Assembly (NCBI GenBank): GCA_049840475.1
Contig: JASGKX010000003.1
Coordinates: 496,001-560,000, forward strand
From: JBGVSA01 sp049840475
GTDB taxonomy: Bacteria > Pseudomonadota > Gammaproteobacteria > Burkholderiales > Rhodocyclaceae
Direction: 5' to 3'
Length of the DNA stretch: 64,000 nt
In this document: positions 35,600 to 45,454 of the stretch, piece after piece
Layout: each line of letters starts with the position of its first letter
Position numbering within the stretch: the first letter of the stretch is position 1
Made by a program: the position numbers and the translations under genes
The notes under the pieces: generated by a model
Databases searched by the model: none
Told to the model about the DNA's origin: nothing
The model's input: the letters and a program-made list of their open reading frames with translations, nothing else

Positions 35600-38050
35600 T
35601 CATCCACCTGTCGAGCCGGCCGTGTCAGGGGCGGGTGGTAGCGGAGCGGGCTGTCGCAGCCATACATCGCGCTGCGGGAACGGAATCTCAATGCCCGCGC
35701 CCGCGAAGCGTTTGAGGATGCTCTCGCGGATGGCGCTGGCCGTGCCTCCGGCGACATCGGTGTCGTTGACCCACGCCAGCAGACGGAAATCCAGCGAGTT
35801 GTCACCAAAGCCAACGAACAGCGCCAACGGTGCAGGTGTCGGAAGGATGTCCGGGTGGGCGTGGGCGGCTTCGACCAAATGCCGCTGCACTTCCTCCGGA
35901 TTACTGCCATAGCCTGCGCCGATGTCGATTTCGATCCGCCGCCGCCGATTGGATAGCGTCCAGTTGAGCAGGTCTTTGGACAGCAGACTGCCATTGGGCA
36001 CGATCACATCTCCGCCCTGGAAGGTGCGGATGGTCGTGGCGCGGATGCCGATGTGCTGCACCACGCCGCTGGCATTGTCGGTCTCGACCGTATCGCCGAC
36101 ATGGATGGGGCGTTCCAGCAGCAAGATCAGCCCCGACACGAAATTATTGACGATGGCCTGCAAGCCAAAGCCCACGCCCACGCCGACCGCGCCTGCCACG
36201 ATCGTCAGCTTGGTCATGTCGATGCCGGCAGCCGCCAGGGCGAACATGAAGCCGAGCACGGCGATCGCGTAGCGGGTGAGTGCCGAGATGGCGTAGGGCA
36301 GGCCGTCCGACAGATTCAGGCGGGGCATGATCTCGTCTTCGAGCAGCACCCGCACCACCCCCATCAGCACCCACGTGCCCACCAGGCACAGCGCCACCGT
36401 GATGAGCGCGCCCACGGAGATGCTGGCTTCACCCACGTCCAGCCGCAGCGCCATCAGGCCGCTGACCGCGCTGGGGACAGTGTCGTAAAAGCTGAAGGCG
36501 AACATGGTCCCCACCAGGACACCCATCACGCACAAAGTGGCCTGAATGCGGAACAGGGCGTGTTCGAGCGTGGCGCGACGGCGCTGTACTACATGGAAGC
36601 TGCGGGCTGCTGGCGTGCGCAGTGCCACTAGACCAAGCCCGAGCGTGGCGTAGAAGGCTGCGGTGTACGTGAGGGTAAAGCCGAGCGTGCCCAGCACGCC
36701 TGTGCGCAGCGTCGACGCCAGCCCGACGAAGCCGACGATGTTGGCGTACAGCGAAATGGACAGTGCGCCCAGCGACAGCCACGCGATCGTCTTGAGCGCG
36801 CGGCGCTTGCGCGGGGTGCTGACGTTGCGCGGCAGTTTGTGCAGATCGTGCCAGAGCGCGGCGCCAACCAGGATCGCCTGTGCGGCCATGACCAGGCGAT
36901 CGATACCGGGCGTGAACTCCAGCAGCGAGCGGAAGGGCGACGCCAGCAGTGCGATGGCCAACGCCCATACCGACGCACGGACTACCGGCCCGAGCGCCGA
37001 TACGGTCAGGGCTGCGGCGGGAATCGGCACGAACAGCCACAGCAGGTCATAGAACGCGATAGGGCCGCGTGGCGCGCTCAATGCCACGTACAGCAGTGTG
37101 ACCAGCAGGGCGACCCAGAAAGGCCGATGCATGACGCGTTGGCAGCGCTCCATATCAATCGGCAGGTTGGTCACGTCATGCAGCGAAATCTGTCGAGCGC
37201 GTCTCATCAGCCACAGGCTGATGCCGAAGATCGCCATCGCCAGCAATGCGAGGAATGCGCCGTGCAGCGCGAAGTAGGCTTTGATCTGCCGCGCCTGCGC
37301 GCTCCATTCGGCACGCATCTGCGGCAAATGGCTGCGCTCCGCGTCGTAGATACGCCAGATCGGCTCAGCCTCTGCGTCGCGCAGCGCCTGGCTCACGCTC
37401 AGGCGCCGGGCAGTAATGCGCGAGCGCACCTCTTCTACGCGCGAGCGCAGCTCCACCGCGTTGCCCAGCAGTACCAGCAGCGCATCGCGTTGAGGGCGCA
37501 ATCCATGGATCTCACCGTCGATTGCGCTATGCACCGAATCGATGCGTGCCTGCAGGGCCGCAGACGCTTCGAGCTGCTTGGCGAGCAGCGACCGTTGCGC
37601 CCATCGGTCGCGTTGTTGCTGGAGTTCGGCCAGCAGCGATTCGACTTCTTCGACCCCGGAACGCAGGCGTTCGACCATGCCGGACAAGCTCACGTCGTCG
37701 TTGAGGATGGCTGTCTGCATGTCGATCAGTTCGCCCGCGCCGACGGATGATCCACTCGCGCGTTCGATGCGTGCCAGCAGGGTGCGCAGCTCAACGTCGT
37801 GCTGCGCGAGTTCGGGCGCGAGTTCCTTGAGTGGCGCGACGCGCTCGGTGATTCGCGCGGCGCGTACGGAGAGGCGTTCGGGTTCATCCAGTGCCGAAAC
37901 AATGGCTGCCAGAGTGGTCTCGGCGGCGGCTGACGATGACGAAAGACTGGATGACGAACTGCTGGACGAAGCAGCGCTGGCGGTATCGGCGGCGGTATGC
38001 AGGAGCAATACCAGAAGGGCGCAGGTCAGGGCGCGCAGCGGGTTCTTCAT
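35600..38050 (-). CDS. Large mechanosensitive channel, MscS/KefA family with DUF3772
   Basis: 816 residues. Signal peptide MKNPLRALTCALLVLLLHTA, then a serine-rich spacer (runs of 8 and 4 Ser at about 28-40), a periplasmic DUF3772-type helical domain (about 50-250), several membrane helices, and an MscS core with the pore helix region GAVGVGVGFGLQAIVNNFVS and ERPIHVGDTVE. It releases solutes under hypo-osmotic stress. The start at 38050 places the signal peptide at the N-terminus. It is divergent from a chemoreceptor gene 249 bases away. Confidence 0.9.
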   Translation of the reverse strand: MKNPLRALTCALLVLLLHTAADTASAASSSSSSSSLSSSSAAAETTLAAIVSALDEPERLSVRAARITERVAPLKELAPELAQHDVELRTLLARIERASGSSVGAGELIDMQTAILNDDVSLSGMVERLRSGVEEVESLLAELQQQRDRWAQRSLLAKQLEASAALQARIDSVHSAIDGEIHGLRPQRDALLVLLGNAVELRSRVEEVRSRITARRLSVSQALRDAEAEPIWRIYDAERSHLPQMRAEWSAQARQIKAYFALHGAFLALLAMAIFGISLWLMRRARQISLHDVTNLPIDMERCQRVMHRPFWVALLVTLLYVALSAPRGPIAFYDLLWLFVPIPAAALTVSALGPVVRASVWALAIALLASPFRSLLEFTPGIDRLVMAAQAILVGAALWHDLHKLPRNVSTPRKRRALKTIAWLSLGALSISLYANIVGFVGLASTLRTGVLGTLGFTLTYTAAFYATLGLGLVALRTPAARSFHVVQRRRATLEHALFRIQATLCVMGVLVGTMFAFSFYDTVPSAVSGLMALRLDVGEASISVGALITVALCLVGTWVLMGVVRVLLEDEIMPRLNLSDGLPYAISALTRYAIAVLGFMFALAAAGIDMTKLTIVAGAVGVGVGFGLQAIVNNFVSGLILLLERPIHVGDTVETDNASGVVQHIGIRATTIRTFQGGDVIVPNGSLLSKDLLNWTLSNRRRRIEIDIGAGYGSNPEEVQRHLVEAAHAHPDILPTPAPLALFVGFGDNSLDFRLLAWVNDTDVAGGTASAIRESILKRFAGAGIEIPFPQRDVWLRQPAPLPPAPDTAGSTGG

Positions 38051-38299
38051 GGGTGTGGGGAAGGTCTGTCCGGGAACATGATCCGGTCGCCATGATGGCC
38101 TCATGTCGATGCTTCGTCCACGTGCATGCATAGCCCCTTTTTGGTGCGTGAATTTTGGCAATTGATGCAGCGCAACGCCCGTCATACGGGCTCTCAAGTT
38201 GCTGATAGGTATACCCGTAATGTCGCTGAAACATGGCGTCCGGCAAGGCTCTCGGGCGACTCGTACCAAGAAGACCAATCAAGACACGAGGATGCAATC

Positions 38300-40441
38300 A
38301 TGCTGCGTAGCAGGGAAATGGCACTAAGTCCCAAAGAGTTGAAATGGCTACCGTTCTTTGGCAAGACCGGCAAGCTGGCCATGCGGTGGGGGACCTTTCT
38401 CAGCCGCAGCCGCTATGCACGGCTCGAAATCGCTTTTGAAGGATTCGCCACCACCCGCGTCCGGCTGATGCAGGGCTGGGCCGACCATATCTGGCAAGTG
38501 CTCGCGCAGACGAGCGAAGAGGTCACCGCCGCGTGGCCGGAAGTCGACCGTGGTGCGCTCGCCGATCGGCTTGCCGCCTTGCGCGATGCATCCGAGATTT
38601 TTGTTGTCGACACCGCCGGGCGGGTGATCGAGTCGACGACCGCTTCGCGCAAAGGGGCCGCCAGCGCCAAGGGCGACGCGCTGCGTGCCGGGCTGCGTGC
38701 GCGCTTTTTGCACGGCCCCTACGTTGATGAGGTGACCGCGAAGCTGCCGCCTTCGTCGTCGCGTTTCCATGACGCGGTGACCCTGATGTTCTATCAGCCC
38801 ATCGTCATCAATGGCACAGCGGTCGGCGCGCTGTGCGCGCGCGTACCCAACGATGTCGTCGGCGACCTCATCCAGCGCGAGGCGGGGCACATCTTCCACG
38901 AGTCGGGCGACAACTATCTGTTCATGGTCGACTCACGCTTCGACCCGTCGATTGTGCGTGGCACAGCGTTGTCGCGCTCGCGGTTCGAAGACAACACCTT
39001 CTCGCTGGGCGACAACCTCAAGGATGGCGTGCGCACCGCGTTCGGCACCGTCAAGGTACAGCGCCACACCGAATTCGAACTGGTCTTCAACGACCCCGCC
39101 ACGGGGCAACTGCACCCCGGCGTGCGCGAGACCATCGCGCGTGGTTCGAATCTGTTCGTGACTTACCCCGGCTATTCCGACTATCGCCACATTCCGGTCG
39201 TGGGCAAGGGCGTGACGTTCCAGATGCCGGGCTCGCCCGATACCTGGGGCATGATGTGCGAGGCCGATCTGGAAGAGGTCTATCGCTTCCGCGGCATCTC
39301 GTATCAGTTGCAGCGGCTCTACATCGTCACCAGCCTCGTGGCGTGGGGCGTGGCCCAGGCCGCGCAGTTGGCCTTCTCGTTGAACCCCGGTATTTCTGCG
39401 GCGACCGAAGCCTTGTTCCTCGTTGCCGGCATGCTGGTATTCCGGCAGCTTGGTGCGCGGCCGGTGTCAAAGCGCATGCTGTCGCTCAACGCCGTGCTGC
39501 AAGGCATCGCCGAAGGTGGCGGCAATCTCAGCGAGCGTCTGCCGCGCGCCGAGGGGCGTCGTGATGAAACGACAATCATGGCGCAGTGGGTGAACAGCTT
39601 CATCGACAACATAGACCAGATCATCAGCAAGGTGATCCGCACCTCGCACGACATCGACCGCACCAACGCCACGCTGGGTCAGAGCAGCGCCGTGTCGGCC
39701 ACGGCATCCGAGGACATGTCGGTGCAGATGCGCAGCGCCCTCGATTCGATCCACGGCCAGATCGACGAGATCGAACAGGCTGGCAGCGAGGCGGAAGCCA
39801 TGCGAGGTGCCGTTGACGCGGCGACGGCCGAGGCTCGCCAGCAGTTCGAGCTGATCCGTGTGCGTAGCGACAGCATCCGCAATTCGGTCGGGCTGGCCAC
39901 GCGCAGTATTCGTGACCTGGAGGTATCGGCGCAGGAAATCGGCCGTATTGTCACCGTGATCAAGGACATCGCCGGCCAGACCAACCTGCTGGCGCTCAAC
40001 GCCGCCATCGAAGCGGCTCGCGCGGGTGAAGACGGGCGTGGTTTTGCCGTGGTGGCCGACGAGGTGCGCAAGCTCGCCGAACGTACGGCAGTGTCAACCA
40101 AGGAGATCGAAGCCATGGTCGGCGCGGTTCAAGGTCGTGCGGAAGATGCCGTGAATACCATGGAAACCGGCATGGCAGAGCTGGAAGAGGGCCTGCAATT
40201 GGCCACGGCCGCGGCGACCGACCGCGCGGACGTACAACACATTCTGCAGCGCCTGTTTGCCACCATCGACCAGATCTCTACGGCGGCCCACGACAACGGT
40301 CGCCGCGTCGAAGAGGTGGCCGGCTCCGCAGAAGCTGTGCGTCGTGCGATCGACGAGGCGGCTCGTGGCGCGCAGCTCACCGGCAACGCGGCCCGCACGC
40401 TCGATCAGTTGGTCGGCCAATTCAAGGTGTCCGGCCACTGA
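38300..40441 (+). CDS. Methyl-accepting chemotaxis protein with central membrane hairpin
   Basis: 713 residues. No N-terminal membrane helix is present: about 335 residues of predicted soluble, PDC/cache-like sensor come first (FVVDTAGRVIEST, then FVTYPGYSDYRHIPVVGKGV), followed by two close helices at about 339-361 and 366-386, then a HAMP-like segment and a signalling domain with the hairpin tip DIAGQTNLLALNAAIEAARA. So the sensor probably lies in the cytoplasm. The start at 38300 (ATG, GAGG about 9 bases upstream) is supported by the polar lead-in. No cheA/W genes are adjacent; it precedes a hybrid kinase gene. Confidence 0.88.
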   Translation: MLRSREMALSPKELKWLPFFGKTGKLAMRWGTFLSRSRYARLEIAFEGFATTRVRLMQGWADHIWQVLAQTSEEVTAAWPEVDRGALADRLAALRDASEIFVVDTAGRVIESTTASRKGAASAKGDALRAGLRARFLHGPYVDEVTAKLPPSSSRFHDAVTLMFYQPIVINGTAVGALCARVPNDVVGDLIQREAGHIFHESGDNYLFMVDSRFDPSIVRGTALSRSRFEDNTFSLGDNLKDGVRTAFGTVKVQRHTEFELVFNDPATGQLHPGVRETIARGSNLFVTYPGYSDYRHIPVVGKGVTFQMPGSPDTWGMMCEADLEEVYRFRGISYQLQRLYIVTSLVAWGVAQAAQLAFSLNPGISAATEALFLVAGMLVFRQLGARPVSKRMLSLNAVLQGIAEGGGNLSERLPRAEGRRDETTIMAQWVNSFIDNIDQIISKVIRTSHDIDRTNATLGQSSAVSATASEDMSVQMRSALDSIHGQIDEIEQAGSEAEAMRGAVDAATAEARQQFELIRVRSDSIRNSVGLATRSIRDLEVSAQEIGRIVTVIKDIAGQTNLLALNAAIEAARAGEDGRGFAVVADEVRKLAERTAVSTKEIEAMVGAVQGRAEDAVNTMETGMAELEEGLQLATAAATDRADVQHILQRLFATIDQISTAAHDNGRRVEEVAGSAEAVRRAIDEAARGAQLTGNAARTLDQLVGQFKVSGH

Positions 40442-40653
40442 GAGTGGGGTGACGGTCCAGGTAGCGCCATGCTGGAAGAAGCGGGGCGGGCACGCGTGCT
40501 CGCCGCCGCCGGGTGTGGAGCTATCAAGGAGTATTCCGTCGAGCAAGCACATTTTTTGAATGTATGCATCGGCAATAGTCCTACGAATGATTAGGCTTCA
40601 CGCGTTATTATTCGCCGGTCTGCCTTTGCCTGGCATTGCTTGCTCCGTCACCC

Positions 40654-43443
40654 ATGCCGACATCGAGTACTTCTGCACGCTCCATTCGCCACCGCCTTCT
40701 GATCAGCGGTTTTGCTGCCGTGGTAGTGCTGGCGACGATGTGCGCCACGATCTACTTCAACAGCGTCCGATATCAGACCAGCGACCAGTGGACCGACCAC
40801 ACGCAGCAGGTGCTGACCAACCTGCGCAACGTTTCGCTGGCTTTTGAAGAGGCCATCGCCGAGCACCGCGGCTACCTCATCAGCGCTGACGATACGTTCC
40901 GCCTGCGCCGCGATGCCGCGCTCGGCCGTGGGCGCGAAGTGCTGACAGTGCTGCGCGCACTGACTTCCGACAACCCCGAGCAGGGCGCGCGCGTGCAGCG
41001 GCTGGGCGAATATCTGCACCGCTACCAGACACGCATGCAGGCCGTCGAGGTGCCCGCCCAGCCCGCCCTCGGCCCCGACCGATTCCAGGCCGAGAGGGCT
41101 GTGGTCTTCAATGAACAAGTCGCCTCGCTGCTGCGGGACATGCGCTCCAACGAAGAAGAACTTCTTCAATCGCGCCGCGAAGAAGCCCAACGCCGCTATC
41201 GGCTGACCAACGGGCTCACCATGGCATTGGTCGCCGGATTGATGTTGATGGTGGCGGTCATCAGCGGGCGCATCGTCAGCGATCTGCGTCGTCGTCAGCA
41301 GATCGAAGAGGCCTTGTCCCGACAGCAGGGATTCGACCGCACGCAGAGCGAATCGCTCGGTCTGTTCAACAGCACCACGGATCGCAAGGAAACGCTCGAC
41401 GGACTGCTTCGCCTGCTTGCCGAAAACCACGGCTACCCAACGATTGCGTTCTACCGGTACGAAGAATGGGAAGGTTCGCTCATTTGCGAGTCGAGCCGTG
41501 GGGCGGCGCCCACGCTGGCGATGCAATGCGGGCTCAGTGACAGCCTGCCGGGGCAGGCGCTGCGCGACCGTAAGCCATTGCTGTTGCAGGCCGCTCCGGG
41601 CTTCACGTTCAGCAGCGGGCTGGGCGAGTTCGCGCCCGCCGCCGTGCTGATGGTGCCTGTCACGCACGGTGACCGCGCGCATGGCGTCATCGCGCTCGCA
41701 TCCACCGCACCGCGCGATCAGGCCGATGTGGACTTCCTCGTACGTGCCGCGGGGCAACTGGCCGTGGCACTGCACAACACCGGCCAATACGAGGCCATGC
41801 GCATCCTCTCCGCACAGTTGCAGTTGCGCAACGAAGAGGTCGCTCACAAGAACGAAGAGCTGGAGCATGCCAGCCGCATGAAAAGCGAATTCCTCGCCAA
41901 CATGTCGCACGAATTGCGCACGCCGCTCAACGCGATCCTTGGTTTTTCGGAAATCATGCGCGACGGTGTCGTAGGCGATCTGAGCGAGGAACAGCAAGGG
42001 CTGATCGGCGATATCCACGACAGCGGTTGGCATTTGCTGTCGTTGATCGACGACATTCTCGATCTGTCGAAGATCGAAGCGGGGCACATGAGCATAGAGC
42101 CCGCCGTGGTCGATCTGCGTGCGCTACTGTCGAACAGCCTGACGATCGTGCGCGAACGCGCCGCCAACAATCGCGTGATGCTGCGTGCCGACGTGGATGC
42201 GCAGGTCGGCAACGCCGTGCTCGACGAGCGCCGCGTCAAGCAAGTCGTCTACAACCTGTTGTCGAACGCAGTGAAGTTCACCCGCGAAGGCGGTTCCGTG
42301 AGCCTGCAGGCGCGTCTGTGCAACGCCAGTGAGATCGATACGCGCGCGGCGCCGGGCTACCGCGCGCTGCCTTTGCCCGAGCCGGTGCGCGAGCGCTATA
42401 TCGAGATTGCGGTGGAAGATACCGGCATCGGCATTGCACAGGATGCGCTCAACGAGTTGTTCGAGCCTTTCGTGCAGCTCGATTCGGATCTGTCACGACG
42501 CTACGCCGGCACGGGCCTTGGGCTATCGCTGGTATTGCGCCTGGCTCGCTTGCATGGCGGCACGGTGGCGGTGCGCAGCGAGCCCGGTCGTGGCAGCCGT
42601 TTCATTGTGTGGTTGCCGGTCATGGATGCTGACGAGGCCAGCCGCGTCATCGCGCCGCCAGCAATGCGCAAGGCACAAGGTGGAAAGAACGTGCTGGTGA
42701 TCGAGGACAACGCCCGTGCGGCCGACCTGATCCGTCATCAGCTCGAAGGCGCGGGCTTTGAAGTCACCGTGGCGGTGACGGCGGAAGATGCGCTCGCGCT
42801 GGCGCGGGCGACGCCGCCAGCACTCATCACGCTGGATATTCTGTTGCCGGGCATCGACGGATGGGAATTGCTGAGCCAGCTCAAGGCCGACCCAGTGTTG
42901 GGCGGGGTGCCGGTGGTCATCGTGTCCGTGGCCGCCGACCAGCAGCGTGGCGTATCGCTCGGTGCAGCAGGCATTCTCCAGAAGCCGATCGGTCGTACCG
43001 AGTTGCTCGATACGCTGGAGTCACTCGGCCTGGGTTTGACGGATGATGCCGAGGGAGGGCGCCGCGTGTTGGTCGTCGACGACGACCCGAAGGCGGTCGA
43101 AGTGCTGGCCCTGCAACTGGAAGAGGAAGGCCGCTATGAAGTGCTGCGCGCGTACGGAGGACAAGAAGGGCTTGCCGCCGCACGACAAGAGGAACCAGAC
43201 CTCATCATCCTTGATCTCATGATGCCGGGCACCAATGGATTCGAGGTCGTCGAAGGGCTGAAGGCGGAGCAACGTACCCGACACATTCCGGTACTGATCA
43301 TGACCGCCAAGCAGCTCACCGCCGAAGACAAACGCCGGCTCAATGGCGACGTCGAGGCGATCCTGTACAAAGCGGATTTCAACCACGGACGTTTCCTCAA
43401 CGAAGTGCACCGCGCGCTGCGCGTCGGTCAAAAGGGCGAATAG
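40654..43443 (+). CDS. Hybrid sensor histidine kinase: CHASE3-GAF-HisKA-HATPase-REC-REC
   Basis: 929 residues. Membrane helices at about 14-36 and 187-207 flank a CHASE3-like periplasmic domain. Then a GAF domain (about 230-380), HisKA with His419 in ANMSHELRTPL, HATPase with NLLSNAVKFT and TGLGLSLVL, and two receivers with phospho-Asp at residue 728 (LITLDILLPG) and 854 (LIILDLMMPG). It sits 12 bases upstream of a single-domain response regulator gene, so a phosphorelay with that receiver is likely. No Hpt domain is seen here. ATG 40654 chosen; a TTG 18 bases upstream is less likely. Confidence 0.9.
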   Translation: MPTSSTSARSIRHRLLISGFAAVVVLATMCATIYFNSVRYQTSDQWTDHTQQVLTNLRNVSLAFEEAIAEHRGYLISADDTFRLRRDAALGRGREVLTVLRALTSDNPEQGARVQRLGEYLHRYQTRMQAVEVPAQPALGPDRFQAERAVVFNEQVASLLRDMRSNEEELLQSRREEAQRRYRLTNGLTMALVAGLMLMVAVISGRIVSDLRRRQQIEEALSRQQGFDRTQSESLGLFNSTTDRKETLDGLLRLLAENHGYPTIAFYRYEEWEGSLICESSRGAAPTLAMQCGLSDSLPGQALRDRKPLLLQAAPGFTFSSGLGEFAPAAVLMVPVTHGDRAHGVIALASTAPRDQADVDFLVRAAGQLAVALHNTGQYEAMRILSAQLQLRNEEVAHKNEELEHASRMKSEFLANMSHELRTPLNAILGFSEIMRDGVVGDLSEEQQGLIGDIHDSGWHLLSLIDDILDLSKIEAGHMSIEPAVVDLRALLSNSLTIVRERAANNRVMLRADVDAQVGNAVLDERRVKQVVYNLLSNAVKFTREGGSVSLQARLCNASEIDTRAAPGYRALPLPEPVRERYIEIAVEDTGIGIAQDALNELFEPFVQLDSDLSRRYAGTGLGLSLVLRLARLHGGTVAVRSEPGRGSRFIVWLPVMDADEASRVIAPPAMRKAQGGKNVLVIEDNARAADLIRHQLEGAGFEVTVAVTAEDALALARATPPALITLDILLPGIDGWELLSQLKADPVLGGVPVVIVSVAADQQRGVSLGAAGILQKPIGRTELLDTLESLGLGLTDDAEGGRRVLVVDDDPKAVEVLALQLEEEGRYEVLRAYGGQEGLAAARQEEPDLIILDLMMPGTNGFEVVEGLKAEQRTRHIPVLIMTAKQLTAEDKRRLNGDVEAILYKADFNHGRFLNEVHRALRVGQKGE

Positions 43444-43454
43444 GGCATCACAGC

Positions 43455-43823
43455 ATGGCACGCATTCTCGTCATCGAAGACAACCCGACCAACATGAAGC
43501 TGGTCAGCCTTGTGCTGGACAAGGCTGGGCACGAGGTACTGACGGCGGATGACGCCATCACCGGAATAGATTTGATCAGGCGCGAACAACCGGACCTGGT
43601 CCTCATGGACGTGCAATTGCCGGGCATGGATGGGCTCACCGCCACGCGGCAACTGCGCGCCGCACCTGAGACGCGCAACCTGCGCATCGTGGCGCTGACG
43701 GCCTTTGCCATGCCCGAGGACGCAGCGCGGATTCGCGCTGCGGGGTGCGATGCATATCTCACCAAGCCGGTTCGCTATCGCGAACTGATCGACACCATCG
43801 ACACGCTGCTCAAGGTCGCCTGA
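43455..43823 (+). CDS. Single-domain response regulator (CheY/DivK-like)
   Basis: 122 residues, one receiver domain with acidic pair ED in LVIEDNPTNMK, phospho-Asp52 in LVLMDVQLPGMDG, the switch Thr in VALTAFAM and Lys in YLTKPVRYRE. No output domain. It follows the hybrid kinase by 12 bases, so it is probably its downstream target or phosphate sink. Confidence 0.92.
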   Translation: MARILVIEDNPTNMKLVSLVLDKAGHEVLTADDAITGIDLIRREQPDLVLMDVQLPGMDGLTATRQLRAAPETRNLRIVALTAFAMPEDAARIRAAGCDAYLTKPVRYRELIDTIDTLLKVA

Positions 43824-43904
43824 CAGGCCTGCCGGGTACGTCGCTTGCTGCCTTCATGCGATCCACGCCCTCAAGGGCGTCACTGAATCGCGGAGGTGCG
43901 AAGC

Positions 43905-44450
43905 ATGAGCTGGTCCGATGCCCAACATATCCTGTGCGTCCGCTTCGACGCGCGCGGCGATCTGTCGATGTGCCAGCCCGCGTTGCAGTGGCTCAAGCAC
44001 GACATGCCGTCGCGCTGCATCACGCTGCTGACCTCACCACCTTGCGCCACACCCGCGCAACGCATCGAAGAAGTTGACCACGTCATCCTCTACGACGCAC
44101 CCTGGCTATCGCTTGCCAGCGAGAACGAAGCGATTTCCGACCGGCGCATGATCGCGCGCATCGATGCCGGCGATTTCGACGGAGCAGTCATCTTTACGCG
44201 TCGTGGTGAAAGCGCTCTGCCGGCGGCGCTGATGTGCATGCTCGCCGACATTCCGCTGCGACTGGGGCGCGGGGCGGATCATCCGGGGCGTTTGCTGACG
44301 CACTGGGTGCGCGACACATCGGTTGACGAAGACACCAGCGAGGCGCAACGCCAACTCGTCATGGTGCGCACCGTCATCGCCGGGGACGCTGGCCGCGCCG
44401 GGACGCGTATGCAGGCGCATCACGCTTCGTCAGTACAAGCCGGAATGTAG
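43905..44450 (+). CDS. Truncated glycosyltransferase family 9 (heptosyltransferase-like) protein
   Basis: 181 residues: ILCVRFDARGDLSMCQPALQ, then ITLLTSPPCATPAQRIEEVD and LYDAPWLS, the N-terminal Rossmann half of GT9 enzymes. Full members are about 330-400 residues; this frame ends soon after RQLVMVRTVIAGDA with a short unrelated tail, so the C-terminal donor-binding half is missing. GGAGG lies 8 bases before the ATG at 43905. It is likely a degraded remnant and not active. It follows signalling genes with no LPS gene nearby. Confidence 0.72.
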   Translation: MSWSDAQHILCVRFDARGDLSMCQPALQWLKHDMPSRCITLLTSPPCATPAQRIEEVDHVILYDAPWLSLASENEAISDRRMIARIDAGDFDGAVIFTRRGESALPAALMCMLADIPLRLGRGADHPGRLLTHWVRDTSVDEDTSEAQRQLVMVRTVIAGDAGRAGTRMQAHHASSVQAGM

Positions 44451-44458
44451 GTGTAGGA

Positions 44459-44475
44459 GGGCGTTTTCAACGCCC
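44459..44475. terminator. Hairpin after the truncated GT9 gene
   Basis: GGGCGTT and AACGCCC pair perfectly around TTC, directly after the GT9 stop and between convergent genes. No clear T-tract, so strength is uncertain. Confidence 0.45.
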
Positions 44476-44486
44476 CCACAGATCGC

Positions 44487-44753
44487 TCAGCGCGCGTTTT
44501 TGCCCGGTTCCTTCGGTGCGGTCGGCACGAAGATCACATCGGGCTCCAGATCGTGTCCCACATGGCTGGGCGCCATGTCATCGTCGTCCACTGACGGGCG
44601 TTCGCCCGTGCCTTCGGCATCGGTTTCGGTGCCTTCCAAAGGCGTGCCCATCAGGTCGCTGGCTGAATCGACGCTGTCGCTGGGGCCGTACGGGTCGCGC
44701 AGCTGCGCGGGGATGATCTCTTCAAAAGTGTCCGGGTTGATCGAAGTGCTCAT
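44487..44753 (-). CDS. Small acidic, probably disordered protein
   Basis: 88 residues, rich in Asp/Glu/Pro/Ser/Thr (SVDDDDMAPSHVGHDLEPD), with no membrane or signal segment. A very strong ribosome site (AGGAGG, 8 bases before ATG) argues that it is translated. No family recognised. Function unknown. Confidence 0.6.
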   Translation of the reverse strand: MSTSINPDTFEEIIPAQLRDPYGPSDSVDSASDLMGTPLEGTETDAEGTGERPSVDDDDMAPSHVGHDLEPDVIFVPTAPKEPGKNAR

Positions 44754-44897
44754 TGCGGTTCCTCCTGTTCATGCCCGCCCGCAGACGGTGTATTGCATAG
44801 CAGCAAACTTGATGCCGCACTGCAGCATAGACCCGTCGAGGGAAGAGTCACAGTCCTGTTACATCATGGTCACAATGTTCATGCTGCTCTGCAGCGA

Positions 44898-45407
44898 TCA
44901 ACTCTCGTTCGACACAAAGCGCTGTGGCGCGTCTTGGTCGCTGCGCAAGCCATAGGTCGCGCAGCGAAAGAGCGCGTTTTTGTCGAGGTGATAGATCGCG
45001 CCGACGCATGCGCCATGGGTACTGAGTGAGTTCGCGCAGCACATTGCCGCCCAGCCCGGCGATGCTCAATTCGCCCAGCATGGTTGCGACACTCGTATCT
45101 GGCCTTTGGTGATCCAAGCCAGCCGTTAAAGGTCCTTGCGCGAAACGATGACGTGTAGGACCGGCCCTGCAGACCGATGACGCCATAGACGCGATTGAGT
45201 CCGGAATGCCACTTCTGGAGCACACCAGCAGCCTGATGCGAACAGGTACGCCGAACTCACGCCAGTCGTCAGTAGGGGCGGGACTGCCACGCGCAGGCAG
45301 CGTGTAGAGCACACCATTCAGTGGTGCCCGGCGACGTCAGAACATCAAGGATGAAAATGCACAGCGCCGAAAGGATGACGCCCAGATAAACGGCAAGTTC
45401 GTTGCAT
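44898..45407 (-). pseudogene. Relic of a membrane-anchored GAF-domain sensor protein
   Basis: No long single frame, but three minus-strand frames in succession give kinase-sensor-like pieces. Just after an ATG at 45407, one extra base aside, the DNA reads NELAVYLGVILSALCIFIL, a membrane helix. Further on LNRVYGVIGL recalls the end of such a membrane region. Then TSVATMLGELSIAGLGG leads, after a frame change, into HGACVGAIYHLDKNALFRCA and YGLRSDQDAPQRF, like the core of GAF domains in hybrid kinases, ending at a stop at 44898. It looks like a multiply frameshifted remnant lacking the kinase half. Confidence 0.45.
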
Positions 45408-45454
45408 GAGTTCGGTTCGTGCCTTCTGGATGGCGTGGTGTTGCGATACTAGGG

